Below, piece after piece: positions 31,300 through 44,500 of a DNA stretch of 64,000 nt; the stretch's first letter is position 1; each line of letters opens with the position of its first letter. Made by a program: the position numbers and the translations under genes. The notes below the pieces were generated by a model. It was not told the origin of the DNA. It worked only from the letters and a program-made list of their open reading frames with translations, and ran no database searches. The stretch comes from Pycnococcus provasolii (Eukaryota; Chlorophyta; Pseudoscourfieldiophyceae; Pseudoscourfieldiales; Pycnococcaceae), in NCBI GenBank assembly GCA_938743325.2, contig OW568866.1, positions 1,026,431 to 1,090,430 of the forward strand, written 5' to 3'.

Positions 31300-32491
31300 C
31301 ACGCACGCACTCACTCACTCACTCACGCACGTTCCAAGAGAGAGAGAGAGGAAGATGGAAGAAACAGGAGGGCGGGGGGAACGACGACAGGCAACAGGAG
31401 GTGTGGAAGGCGAGGCGTGTTCGAACTTGGACAGTACAAGGCGAAGTCAACCACCCACCCAGTCACCCACCGAGGCACCGAAGTACTGTAAGTGTTAAGG
31501 TGGAATGTGACGGAAGGGACGGACGGGACTTGGAGGGGGAGTTGTTGGAGTTGTGGGAAGGGAATGTCAACAATGAAGGATGATGCACCAGACGAGACGA
31601 GACGAGACGAGACGAGAAAGTACCCGGCCAACCCGGGTAAGGGTTGCCTTCGCCCTTGGCTGAGGCGAATGATCACAGTAAGGTTATTTCTTAGTCTATC
31701 ATTCGCCGCGCACTGCACTCCTGGGACCCGTGGTAATGGTTCAGACCGGTGGCCTATGTACAAGGGACCAATCCACCTACATACAGTACTTCTACAGTAC
31801 CAGCCCAATCTTACCAGCAGTAAGGCGACGAGTTCCAGGCAGGCAGGCAGGCCGTCCCTCCTCCTGAGTCCTCGCCTCCTCCAGTCATCCAGTCCTCCGT
31901 CCGGCGAGCGGGCGACCTTTCACCTGAACTGGTCTTTAAAAAGAGGTAATAAAACCTAAAAAGTACCACCTAGAAGGGAGCTTTTCCAGACAGACAATCA
32001 GACAGCCAATGAGCGAGGTGGGCAGGTGGAGGTGGGCTTGCAAGACCCACCCCAATGGCCACTGACAGAATGACCAAACGCAACTGGCAACTGGGTCAAA
32101 CTTCAAAGAAACACACATACATATGTGCAGGAGCCTCCATGACTGTGCAGTGCCGTGCACTAGTGCAGTGCTTGCCAACGCTGATCCTTGAAGTTAAGCT
32201 TAAGGGGATGCCGTTTTACTTTTTCTAATTAGAATTGCCTCATCTGGCCTCATCGGCTTCATCTTAAAATTTACTTGGTCAACGCCTCCTAAGTCCTAAG
32301 CTTAGGCTGTAAGGGTACTCTAAGGCGTCCTGGTCAAGGTCAAGGTGCTGCCGTGCTGGTTGGTCCCTGGGCTTTCTTTCTGCGTGACTTTGTGTCCCTC
32401 TCCTCTCCAGTCAACCCTTCTTTCTTGTTCTTCTTCTAGTGCACAAATCACACCCGTCTTATTGGTCTTAAGCTCTTGTATTAAGGTAGTC
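31300..32491. other. Divergent intergenic region (EF-hand gene / ARM-UIM gene)
   Basis: 1.2 kb with no gene seen. Simple repeats: ACTC (31308-31325), GACGA x5 (31590-31616), CAGG x4 (about 31838-31853). It presumably carries both promoters. The plus-strand frame of the downstream gene is open from 32345, but its conserved part starts at the ATG at 32492. Confidence 0.6.
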
Positions 32492-33874
32492 ATGTCCACC
32501 CTGCTCGCGTGCGCCTTCCCAGTCTCCATAGCGGAACTCTCCGCGGACGACAAACCGACCAAACTCAAAGCATGCAGGGCCATCGCGCAGGCGACGTGCA
32601 CGAACGAAAACGATACCTCGTACCTGCGAGGGGTGTGCGCCGCGGGACTGCACAAACCTCTCATCGCCAACGTCGTCGAACAACCGGACAGCGACCACTG
32701 CAGATGGGCGTGCCTCGCAATCTTCTACCTAGCGAGGGACGCAGAAAATAGGCGACTGCTAGGAGAAGCGGGGGCGGTCAAGGCGCTCGTGGATGCGCTC
32801 AACGCGTGCCTCAGTGTCAGCTGCGACACGCTCGTCGAGCCAGTCGTCATGGCGCTCGTCAACCTCACGTGCTGCGACGTCGACAACAGCGTCGTCGTCG
32901 TCAGGCAAGGGGGCGTCGCAGCACTCCTAGGAGTCATACGATCCGGACGAGGCAAGCAGCTGTGCAGCAGCTCAGCACTCGCTCTCAGCAACATCGCCAA
33001 CAGCTCAGAGCAGAACCGACACGCAGTTCGAGACGTGGGGTGCACCGTGCCTGTCGTCGCGCTGCTCGTCGTCGCGGCGAAAATCAACGACCTCGAGCTG
33101 ATGAGAAACATATGCAGCCTCATCAAGGTGCTCAGCCGAGACGCAGACGCCAAGTATGAAATGGTCGCCGCTGGGGCGATCGAAGCGCTCAGCTCGACCA
33201 TGGTGCGCCGCGACGCGAAGACGGGCATTGTCGAGCTCGCGCGCCAGACTCGTATGGTGCTCGAGCCACCTCCAGAGGAGATTGAGCCTGCAGCCACGAA
33301 CATTCAACCAGCACCCCAACCAGGCTTGCCGTCGGCAAAAGGCATGCTGCCACCCGTTCGCACGTCGTCCAAGCAGTCGTCGTCGTCGCCGCCGCCGCCG
33401 TCGTCGTCGGCGGCGGCGGCAGCAGCGGCGGTGTCGTTCAATGCCGGATCGAACGTGGGCACGCCGCCATCCTCGCGAGGTGGACTCTTCACGTCCATTC
33501 GCAACTTCTTCCGCAACACGCCTCAGCACGCCAATCCGATGTGCGATGCTGCCACGGCGGAACAGTCAGCTGACGACGACGAGATGAGCAATCCATTCAA
33601 GCCATCTGAGGAGGAGCAAACGGAGGAGGATGAGCTCGAGAATGCGATCAAGCTAAGTTTGGCCGATGCGGAGGCGGCGAAAGAGGCTGCGAAGGAGCGT
33701 GAGGTGGAAGAGGCGAAGGAGATGGAGCGTGCGGTGAAAGAGTCGCTTGAGGAGAAAGAGAACTGGGATGCCGTGCGCAACACGACGAACGTTCACGAGA
33801 AACTGCCCGAAATGATGACGCAGGCTGACGTGACGTCGCTCGTCTTCGGAGGTTTGCTGAGCACGTCAGCTTAG
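32492..33874 (+). CDS. Armadillo-repeat protein with C-terminal ubiquitin-interacting motifs
   Basis: 460 residues. The N-terminal ~250 residues form armadillo-type helical repeats (KLKACRAIAQATCTNEN; RWACLAIFYLARDAENRRLLGEAGAVKALVDAL; VVVRQGGVAALLGVI; SSALALSNIANSSEQNRHAV; MRNICSLIKVLSRDADAKYEMV). A Pro/Ser-rich linker follows. Near the C-terminus are two UIM-like helices: ELENAIKLSLADA (about residue 383) and EMERAVKESLEEKE (about 412), each with acidic residues before an Ala-x-x-x-Ser core. The architecture suggests an adaptor reading ubiquitinated partners. I chose the start by homology onset (MSTLLACAF); upstream in-frame codons look like 5' UTR. Convergent with the CFAP20DC-like gene. 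Confidence 0.8.
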   Translation: MSTLLACAFPVSIAELSADDKPTKLKACRAIAQATCTNENDTSYLRGVCAAGLHKPLIANVVEQPDSDHCRWACLAIFYLARDAENRRLLGEAGAVKALVDALNACLSVSCDTLVEPVVMALVNLTCCDVDNSVVVVRQGGVAALLGVIRSGRGKQLCSSSALALSNIANSSEQNRHAVRDVGCTVPVVALLVVAAKINDLELMRNICSLIKVLSRDADAKYEMVAAGAIEALSSTMVRRDAKTGIVELARQTRMVLEPPPEEIEPAATNIQPAPQPGLPSAKGMLPPVRTSSKQSSSSPPPPSSSAAAAAAAVSFNAGSNVGTPPSSRGGLFTSIRNFFRNTPQHANPMCDAATAEQSADDDEMSNPFKPSEEEQTEEDELENAIKLSLADAEAAKEAAKEREVEEAKEMERAVKESLEEKENWDAVRNTTNVHEKLPEMMTQADVTSLVFGGLLSTSA

Positions 33875-33996
33875 TGGCTTTTGCGTTGCCGGAGCAGCTG
33901 CGTGATTGCTTTTGGGGTTGGGACAACAACAAAAACTTTGTACGGCGTAATAAAAAATATTTGTTTTTAGGAAGGAACAAATGGTTACATCGTTTT

Positions 33997-36072
33997 CTAT
34001 GTGACAGCTGTGAAGAAGCGGTTCGTGCGAGGATCAAAGTATGCTTGAAGAACGGGATCGTACATCAGCTCAACATCAGTCCCATCCGCATCTCGTGGTG
34101 CTGGTGCTGGTGCTGGTGCTGGTGCTAGGGCCGGTGCCAGCTCTGGTGCCGACGACGATTCTGGTTGTTGTGATGGCGGTTGGTACGCGCTTGCATCGTA
34201 AGCTGGTGGATGGATTGCTGGTGCTGTCGTAGCTGGCGACATCGGTGCCGCCGGTGCGATCGCAGCCGGCGAAGTCGCTGCCGCCGGTGTTGACGTAGCT
34301 GGCGATGTCGAACCCGCCGGTGCCGCAGTCAACGCCGAGTCGTCGTCTGATGAAAGCGACGGCAGACGGCGTGGACGCCACGCCACGCGAGTTCCTCGGC
34401 TTTGTCTTGACGCCTCCGCCTGCACCTTGAGCGGCGCGTCTTCAGGCAGAATTCTCCGAGGAGGGAGAGGACGTTGCCTTCCCGGTGATGATGCGGAGGG
34501 TTGGGGTGGCGAGGCGGAGGGCTGTGGCGGTGACGGATTGGCTTGCTGTGAGGATGGCGACCCAAAGCTTGTTGGCAACCTCTCACGCGGGGGCGAGCCA
34601 AAGCTCGTTGGTAGGCGTCCACGGCTGCTTCGGCTGCTGCTGGCGGCAGCAGCGGCGGCGGCGGAATCTGCACCTTGCGTCTGCCATCGCGACCCGAATG
34701 GACCGAAGCCGGAGAGACTTCCCGCACGCGCGCTGAACGAGCCTCCTCGTGCAGGCCCGATGCCGGCATCTGCATCGACGGAAACGACGACGGAGAAGCC
34801 ATCTGCATCAGCGGAACCAAATCCATCGTGCTGCTGCTGCTGCTGCTGGTGGTTGTGGTTGTGGTTGTGGTTGTGCTGTTGCTGATTCTCCACGTTTGCT
34901 CGTAGCGGACTACGCTGTGCCAGAGTGATGCCCGCAGGTGGGGAGCTAAAGCTGGCCGTCATTGCCACCCCACGCGGCGGCGAACCGAAACTCGTGGGAA
35001 GGCGAGCACGACTTCCTCCTTCGGCGGTGACAGACGGCGGGCCCTGCGGCCATCGCGAGCCGAAAGCAAGGTGCGCCGAGAGCCCGTGACTTCCGGCGGC
35101 ACGTGCGCTGAACGACCCTCCACCACGGTATGCGCCGGCTAGGCCGGAGGCGTTTTCGCCATCCAGCCCGTCAGCCTCCGCAGCCACGCCGTCAGGCTGC
35201 TGCTCCGCATTCGAGCGACTGAGGCAGGTGGCGTCGAGCATAACGCTGCACGACTTTAAGCCAGGTGGGAAGCACAGCCCTCTAGGGATTGGCTCGCACA
35301 TCGCAGCGCGCAAGGCTGCCCCATCTGCCGCCGCAGCGTTCACTGGCAAGGCGTCCAGCGGAGGGCTTCGTAGCGTGAACGCCTTTCGTATGTGCACGGC
35401 AGGCGAGAGCACGACACCCTCGACGCACCTGTGCTTCCACCCTGGGAACCCTCTCGAAGCAAGCGCCGTGACGTCGACGCACAAGTTCATCCACTGGTCT
35501 CTTGGAAGGTGCGGCCCAAGCGGCAGCTGGCAGTGCAGCGTGGTAACCTTCGCTTCGTTGAAAGCTGTGCTGAAGAAGAGCCTCCTCCTCTCCCCCGTCT
35601 CTGACGCGACACCTAGCTCGAACGAGAACGCGCTCCCTGACGGCACGAGCACCTGCAGCACGAAGTACCTCTGCGACAGAAGGCACGTCCTGTGGCTTTC
35701 TCCGGGCAGGCACAGCCTCGTCGCTCCCGTTCCCGCGAGCACGTACACGTACCCTCTGACCGCCTTGACGTACGTTTTCTTGAGCGCCCCTCTTGGTCCC
35801 GCGACTCTCCAGTTCGCGAGCGGCGTCCTTCCCTGCGTGCAGAACACCTCGAACGCCGCTCCGCCCTGGTACGCGCCGCTGAAGAGCGCGTTGGAGGACC
35901 ACGACGCCTGCAAGGAAGAAGGCGAAGACGAAGGCTGCGCGTTTGCGTTGTTGCTGTTGCTGTTGTTGGCAGTCAAGTGGTTGGAAGTGCCACTACTGTT
36001 GTTCTTCCATCCTTGCTGGGATCCCCCTTGCATGGTTGGATGGTGTCCACTCGAGTTCCATGAGACCACCAT
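33997..36072 (-). CDS. CFAP20DC: CFAP20-domain protein (CFAP20DC-like)
   Basis: 691 residues. A low-complexity Asn/Ser N-terminus leads into a CFAP20 domain (about residues 55-250): FEVFCTQGRTPLANWRVAGP, VRGYVYVLAG, LLSQRYFVLQVLVPSGSAFSFELG, RRLFFSTAFNEAKVTTLHCQLPLG, QWMNLCVDVTAL, IRKAFTLRSPPLDALP. CFAP20 itself is a short axonemal inner-junction protein; this is the longer relative with a disordered C-terminal extension. The tail has repeated RLPTSFGSP motifs and ends in Ala/Pro repeats. The RLPTSFGSPPR units (at least four) may be short linear binding motifs. It implies a cilium or flagellum at some life stage. TGTAA 8 nt past the stop. Confidence 0.88.
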   Translation of the reverse strand: MVVSWNSSGHHPTMQGGSQQGWKNNSSGTSNHLTANNSNSNNANAQPSSSPSSLQASWSSNALFSGAYQGGAAFEVFCTQGRTPLANWRVAGPRGALKKTYVKAVRGYVYVLAGTGATRLCLPGESHRTCLLSQRYFVLQVLVPSGSAFSFELGVASETGERRRLFFSTAFNEAKVTTLHCQLPLGPHLPRDQWMNLCVDVTALASRGFPGWKHRCVEGVVLSPAVHIRKAFTLRSPPLDALPVNAAAADGAALRAAMCEPIPRGLCFPPGLKSCSVMLDATCLSRSNAEQQPDGVAAEADGLDGENASGLAGAYRGGGSFSARAAGSHGLSAHLAFGSRWPQGPPSVTAEGGSRARLPTSFGSPPRGVAMTASFSSPPAGITLAQRSPLRANVENQQQHNHNHNHNHQQQQQQHDGFGSADADGFSVVVSVDADAGIGPARGGSFSARAGSLSGFGPFGSRWQTQGADSAAAAAAASSSRSSRGRLPTSFGSPPRERLPTSFGSPSSQQANPSPPQPSASPPQPSASSPGRQRPLPPRRILPEDAPLKVQAEASRQSRGTRVAWRPRRLPSLSSDDDSALTAAPAGSTSPATSTPAAATSPAAIAPAAPMSPATTAPAIHPPAYDASAYQPPSQQPESSSAPELAPALAPAPAPAPAPRDADGTDVELMYDPVLQAYFDPRTNRFFTAVT

Positions 36073-38492
<2,420 letters not shown>

Positions 38493-38571
38493 CAACTTTA
38501 CTATCAGTAACAAAAGAGATAATAAAAACAAACAAATTATTTTTACACGGACGTGACAATAAAATATCCGG

Positions 38572-41500
38572 TCAGAAGAATAAAGCCGCCGCCTGGTTTG
38601 CCACCTCATCAGGGCGCTCAGTGTGAACAGCATGATCGCATAGGGGAAGCACATGCAAGCGCACGTCAGATGCGGAGGCGAACTCCGCGGCGGTGCCCAA
38701 AACTTTCACATACGCGTCGTCGCAAGAGCCTGCCATGAGAACGAGAGGCGGCGAATTTGCATCGCGTGCAGCAAGTCCATCCCACAGTGGCTCCATGACC
38801 GCGGGACTTGCACCCTCGAGGGAGTCTGCGAGAGCGCTTGGGTCGTGGCAACCGCATCGGTTGTGCACGAGCGACGCATGATTCGGATGCGCTCGGAATA
38901 CGCGCCACATATTGTCGTTCGCGTACCATGCACGCGCAAATTCACGCAGGCGGCCGCAGGCGGCAAATTCGCACGTGTCGTCGCCACTTGCCGCTGACAC
39001 ACAGCGACGCAAGATGTTGGCGCGACGCGCATCCACCGCCGCACGACTGGATGAGGCGCCAGATCCGGCGTCGCGCAGACCGGGGGAAGCCGAAACGGCG
39101 ACGGCGCCGAGCGGGAAGACGCCATCCGCGTGCAAAATCAATCGCAGTGCCATACGTCCTCCCATAGAGTAGCCAACAACCGCACGGCGGCTCGACGATC
39201 CGGCTCCGGAACTCGGCGCAACTTTCTCCACCAGTGCTGTCAAGGCGGTAGAAATGCGCTCGATCGAAAGTGCCTCAAGCCCCGATCCCGACGCCGCGCG
39301 GCTCAGGCCATGGCCTGGCAAGTCGGGTGCGATGATGCGAAGCCGACGTGCGCATGCGCTGGAGTCGCCTAAATCATCACGCTTTTCGCTGACGCGAGAA
39401 TGCCATGCCGCAGCTGTGGCCTGTGCGACCACCTCCCACTCCGCACCAGTTCCAAGGAAGCCGTGCAGAAGAACGAGCACATCGTCCTCGGGTGCGGCGC
39501 CGTTACCATTGCCACCCGAATGCGCTGCTGGAATGGGGTCGCTGTGCCACTCGGTATAATGCATGCGATATACAACGCCGTCCACTTCCACCTCGCAATC
39601 ACCGTCAAAACGTGCGAGCGGCTGCGACGCAGTGCCATCTGATGCGACAGAGGTTGCAGAGGGGGCTGTAGCCACGTCGATGGCAGTGCCACCATCTTGC
39701 GACTGCACGAGCTTTGGTGCAGAGGCATCTGCACCGAGCCATTCGTGCGTCCAAAGACCGTGATGCGTGCAGGAGCCAGTTTCTATGCCATCACCAAAGC
39801 ATCCAGCATCTGCCGCGCGTGCGAGAACGACGTACGGCGCAAGGGCCACACCCGTGTCAAACGCGCTCGAGAGAACGCCCCGCAATCCAACACCAGCCCC
39901 TCTGGCCCACTCCAGCGCAGCTGCCGCGGTGCTAAGACCCCCAAGTCGGCTTGGCTTCAGCACCGCCGCTTCCACGCCATTCGACCGTGTCGCCCACGGA
40001 AGCGCTTGGCGAAACTGGCGCGACGACAACACAGCACCACGAGCGCGAACGGCGTCGACCACTTCATCGAGCGTCTCGTCAAGCGCAATGGGAACGCCAG
40101 TGTGCCGCACGAATGCAAGCAACTCCTCCGCGTGGTTCGAGCCAGCCACTAGAGGCTCCTCGACGTACTGTAGCCTCGCGCCACCATCTCGCACAAGCTC
40201 GCCAAACGTGCGAGCATCCTCTGCGCTGAATCCTCGGTTCGCATCGCACCGTAAAACTACATCTGGGCCAACGGCGGCGCGTACCGCACACACCGCGGCG
40301 GCATCCGCCTTTGCGCCGCCAGCGCGACGAGCCACCTTAAGCTTAAGACACCGAAAGCCTTGCGCCACGAGCGCCTGTGCCTCCGCGGCAGCCTCCTCGG
40401 GCGTGCCATTGCCAGCCACGAGGCTACTCACTAGAACTTCCCCACCCGCCTCAGCAACATCATCGTCAAGTCCAAGTGCACGAGACAATGGCACATTCGC
40501 CGCCTGGGCTGTCGCCTGAACGAGAGCACCTTCGAGCGCCGAGCGCACGGACGGGTGCAACGCGCGCACAAGAGGTGCACCGAGGATCGAGGTGAGGTGC
40601 ATAGACGATCCACCCTCGTCTAGCGACAAAAGCACCGGTGAAAGACTTGCACCGGGAAGCATCGCCGCCGCAGTGGCCAGCTGCGACACAGCGTCGTGTA
40701 GAGACTCTGCATGCAGACCTGGGAGAGGGGCACACTCTCCCACGCCCTCCGCACCGCAGGCACTGCGCACGTGCAGGAAGCATCCACGTCGGAACGAGCC
40801 ATCGTCACCACTGGTGGAGGCACGACACCACGGAATAGCAAATGTGCTCACCTCGGCGCTGACGATGCGCGGCATAGCTGCACCGGACGTTCGTAGCGCG
40901 TTCAGACCCGTTCGCAGAACGCGCGAGCTAGCGCGCATGGCAAGCGCGCCGATGCGCGCGTGCAGCTCGCGATTTGCTGCCGAATTCGGGAGCATGCACT
41001 CCACAACGCGCGGTCGCCCGTCGAGCCAGGACTTTGAAAGCGAACTTGCGAGTTCTGCACGCGTTTCACATCGGTCATGTGCGACGCCGACACTCGCGCA
41101 GAGCTGAGCAAGGTCCAAGCCAGGAGGCGTTCCCCAGAGTCGGCGAAAGTCATCAGGTGAAACGGTCGAGTCACGAGATAGCGGAAGGAAGTCGAAAATG
41201 GCACCACCACCATTATTGAGCACCACGGCGGTGAGAGCTGGTCGTCGCGGGTTCTCTCCAGCACGCGAGCCCTCGCCGCTACGCATCAGCTGCAGCCCGG
41301 CAATGGCATCATGCGAGAATGACACATCGCCAATCAAGAGCGTGCTTGGCCGCTCCAAACCAGCGGCGAAACCGGCGGCGCAGCTCACCACTCCATCGAT
41401 TCCGCTCGCGCCACGATTCGCCGCCACCGCATCACCAAACGACGTTATGCCGCCACCCAACTGCCCCGGTGTCGCATAGAATTCAACGTCGCGGATGGGC

Positions 41501-44500
41501 ATGGAGTTTCCAAGGAATAATCCGTGCCCCCGTGGCAGCTTGGCTGTCACATAACGAGCAACCCATGGCTCGCTGAGCGGTTCCGGTCCAGGTTCGCCCG
41601 TCGCGCTTAGCTCTGCAGCCAAGCTTCCTTTCTTGGACTCGCCGCCGCGACCGTCAATAGCGTCAGCGAGCGTGTGCCGAACAGCCTGATCAGCCGAGCG
41701 CAGCAACGCTTCGTACGCCGATACTTCACTCGCACGCTCACTCGTGCCGCGAATCGCATCCACGAGCGTGTGCACGGACGCACAAACGCGGTGCGTGGCT
41801 CGGTGGCTGAAGTCCAAGCGTCGCGTGGACGGTGCGACCACAAGCCACGTTCCTCCAGAATCGGAAACGCGCTCAAGCATAGACTGAACGCGCTTGCTCG
41901 TTGGCGGTGCGCCAATCTGCACAACGGCATCTGGCATGACCGCATCCCAAAGCGTGGCATCCTTCTCACATGCCAATAGAGCCTGATCGAGTGCGGCAAG
42001 GGGCGCCGCCCCCGCGCCGCCAACACGTAGCCCAGAGCTTGCGTCTGCAACAAGCGGCCATCCTAGCTCTGCGGCAAGCTTCGCGGCACCCACAGCCTCC
42101 TCCGCGCCGAGGCACGCGCCGGCAACGACAAGTCCGCGGCTACCCGCATCTCGCAGAGCTTTCGCCGCACCACCATCCAAGGGCCCATCCCACTGATTTC
42201 CCGATATCGCGGCATTGGCACGCCCCTCGTACATGACGTAAGCGTCATTGCCGTCGACCCATCGCTCGGTACCCTCGAGGAGTGCGTCGGCGTTCCAGCC
42301 ATCTTCGTGGCCGGGGTGAAGTGGCTCGCGGAAGCGGATGTTGAGGTGCACAGGCCCAGCATACGCAGGATCGCGGCTACGCGCCACCGCTTGCGCCGCG
42401 GCGGTAAGAAGCGTTCTCAGTGGCATGCCATCAGGTGGCGGAATGTCCGCGTGCCACCTTGCTTTTTTCCCGAGAATGTCAGATTGGTCCACCGCCTGGT
42501 TCGCCGACACGTCGACGAGCTCTGCCGGTCGATCCGCGGTGAGAAGAAGCAGGGGCACTTCGGCATTGTCTGCTTCCCACGCCGCGGGTAAAAGGTTCGC
42601 CGCCGCGGTACCAGACGTGCATATAACTGCAGGGGGTGCAGCCTGTCGGCCGTGCACGCATCGCATACCTCGACTCAGGCCCAAGGCGTAGAAGGCGAGA
42701 CTTCGCTCGTCGATGGCGACGTGAACGTCCAGCAGAGGGTGCACGGCAGCAGCGGCGGCAAGTGGTGTCGACCGAGAGCCAGGGGCGACGCAGATGTGGC
42801 GCACTCCGTTGCGTGCGAGCTCCTCGACGAGCGCTAGTGCCCAGGCGGTGTTCGCATTCAAACAAGAACGCAGCGGCGGAGCACGCTGCAACAGCAGGCT
42901 TGTGATTTGAGAAGTCTTCAGGTCGAGCTCCGCCCACTCATTCGCCGCCGTGGCACCTTGCACGACCCCAACCCCGGCGTATGACAGGACTCGAAGCTGA
43001 GCGTCGTCGCCCTCCTCTTCGTCATCGATGCATGGCAGCACGAGCGCGCTGCGAAGGGCAACAGCAAATTCGCATCTTTCGTGCTCAATCCATCCAACAG
43101 GACCTGCATATAGACCACGGTCGAAGGGCTCGCGCGAACGAATCGCAAGGCGCGACAGCTCCCGCGGCTCTCCGCACACCGCGGGGGTGGGGTGCAGGGC
43201 TGTCAGCAGATCCGCGTGGCTCACGTCGTCGCGAAGCGTGACGCCGAGGCGGCTGTAGAGGTGCTGCACATTTGCCTGCCGAAGCACGCCACGCGCCTCC
43301 TCCACCGCGACGGTTGCGTCTGGTGCCGCGACAGATGCGAGAGCTGCACGTACGCGCTCACGAACCACCACAAACTCGTCATTCTCCTTTTCACACGCGA
43401 GAAGCACGTCCGCAAGTTCAGCGTCCGAGCTGACGTCCGAGCCGCGCGGGCGCGTTCCCGCCACAGCCTCCGAGGCTGCCGCATTTCCTGTGCGCACGAA
43501 CAGTCGCTCGGGTGTGGAGCCAAGGAATTGCGCGTCACCTCCCATGTCGAGAAGGAATTGATATGCGGCGTCGCCGTCGCGTCGGTTCAACGACGCGAGC
43601 AAACGCACGGCGGCATGTGCCGCCTCTCCTCGGACCGTTTCATCGCCGCCGTCGTCGCGCTCGCGAGACCGTCGTCGTTGCCGGCGGCGGCGGAGCAGCA
43701 AGTCCGTTCGTCGTGCAAGCACAACCTTACGCAGCTGCGTTGCATTGTCTGAAAGATGCGCCGTGACATCGCTCACCACCGTGTCCCACGTTGCTCGGTC
43801 CGGCTGCTGTTGCGTGAGCTGATCGAGAACCTCCCAGTCAGAGGCAAGCGGCGGCGGCGCGGGCGGCGCCGCCTGGAAGTTCCTGCGAATCAGCTGCGCC
43901 GCCGCGGACGCCGCAGATGCCGCCTGCTCGACAGTTGCGTGTCCCATTTCCGAGCAGCCGCTCGTGGCCTGCATCGCTGCATCCCAAGCCACGTGACAGG
44001 CAAGCACGAGACCTTGGCTTCCCACCTCGCGAGCCTCCACGAGAGGCAGAACGAACGCGTAAGAGCCGAACGTCGCCCACTCAGGGGACGGCGTCGAGGA
44101 CGCCGGTCCGTCACCCCAACCGGTGTGATCAAAGCGGCTTGCGCCGTACGCCCTCGCACGCGGCGCACCAGCGGGAAGCCATCTCTTCACCGCAGCCAAG
44201 GCTCTTTGGTCGAGAACCTCGTTGGGTGTGCCGCGCACGACGCGTGCACCGCCGTACGCCATCGCCGCCCCCTCAAGCCGACTGACAGGTCCTCCTTCCG
44301 CGCGCGCGGTGACACCAAGCGGACTCCGTCCTGCGGGCGCCCTGGGTGAGAAGTACGCGCGAGGCACGCCGCTCTCCGCGGGCAAGGCGGCGAGCATGTC
44401 GAGCACCGTCGCCGCACGCGGCACGTGCACCTCGATGCGCATGACGCCGGACCTGAAGGGCAGGCTCCTCCTCGCGACATTTGCGAGTTCCTCCTCTAGC

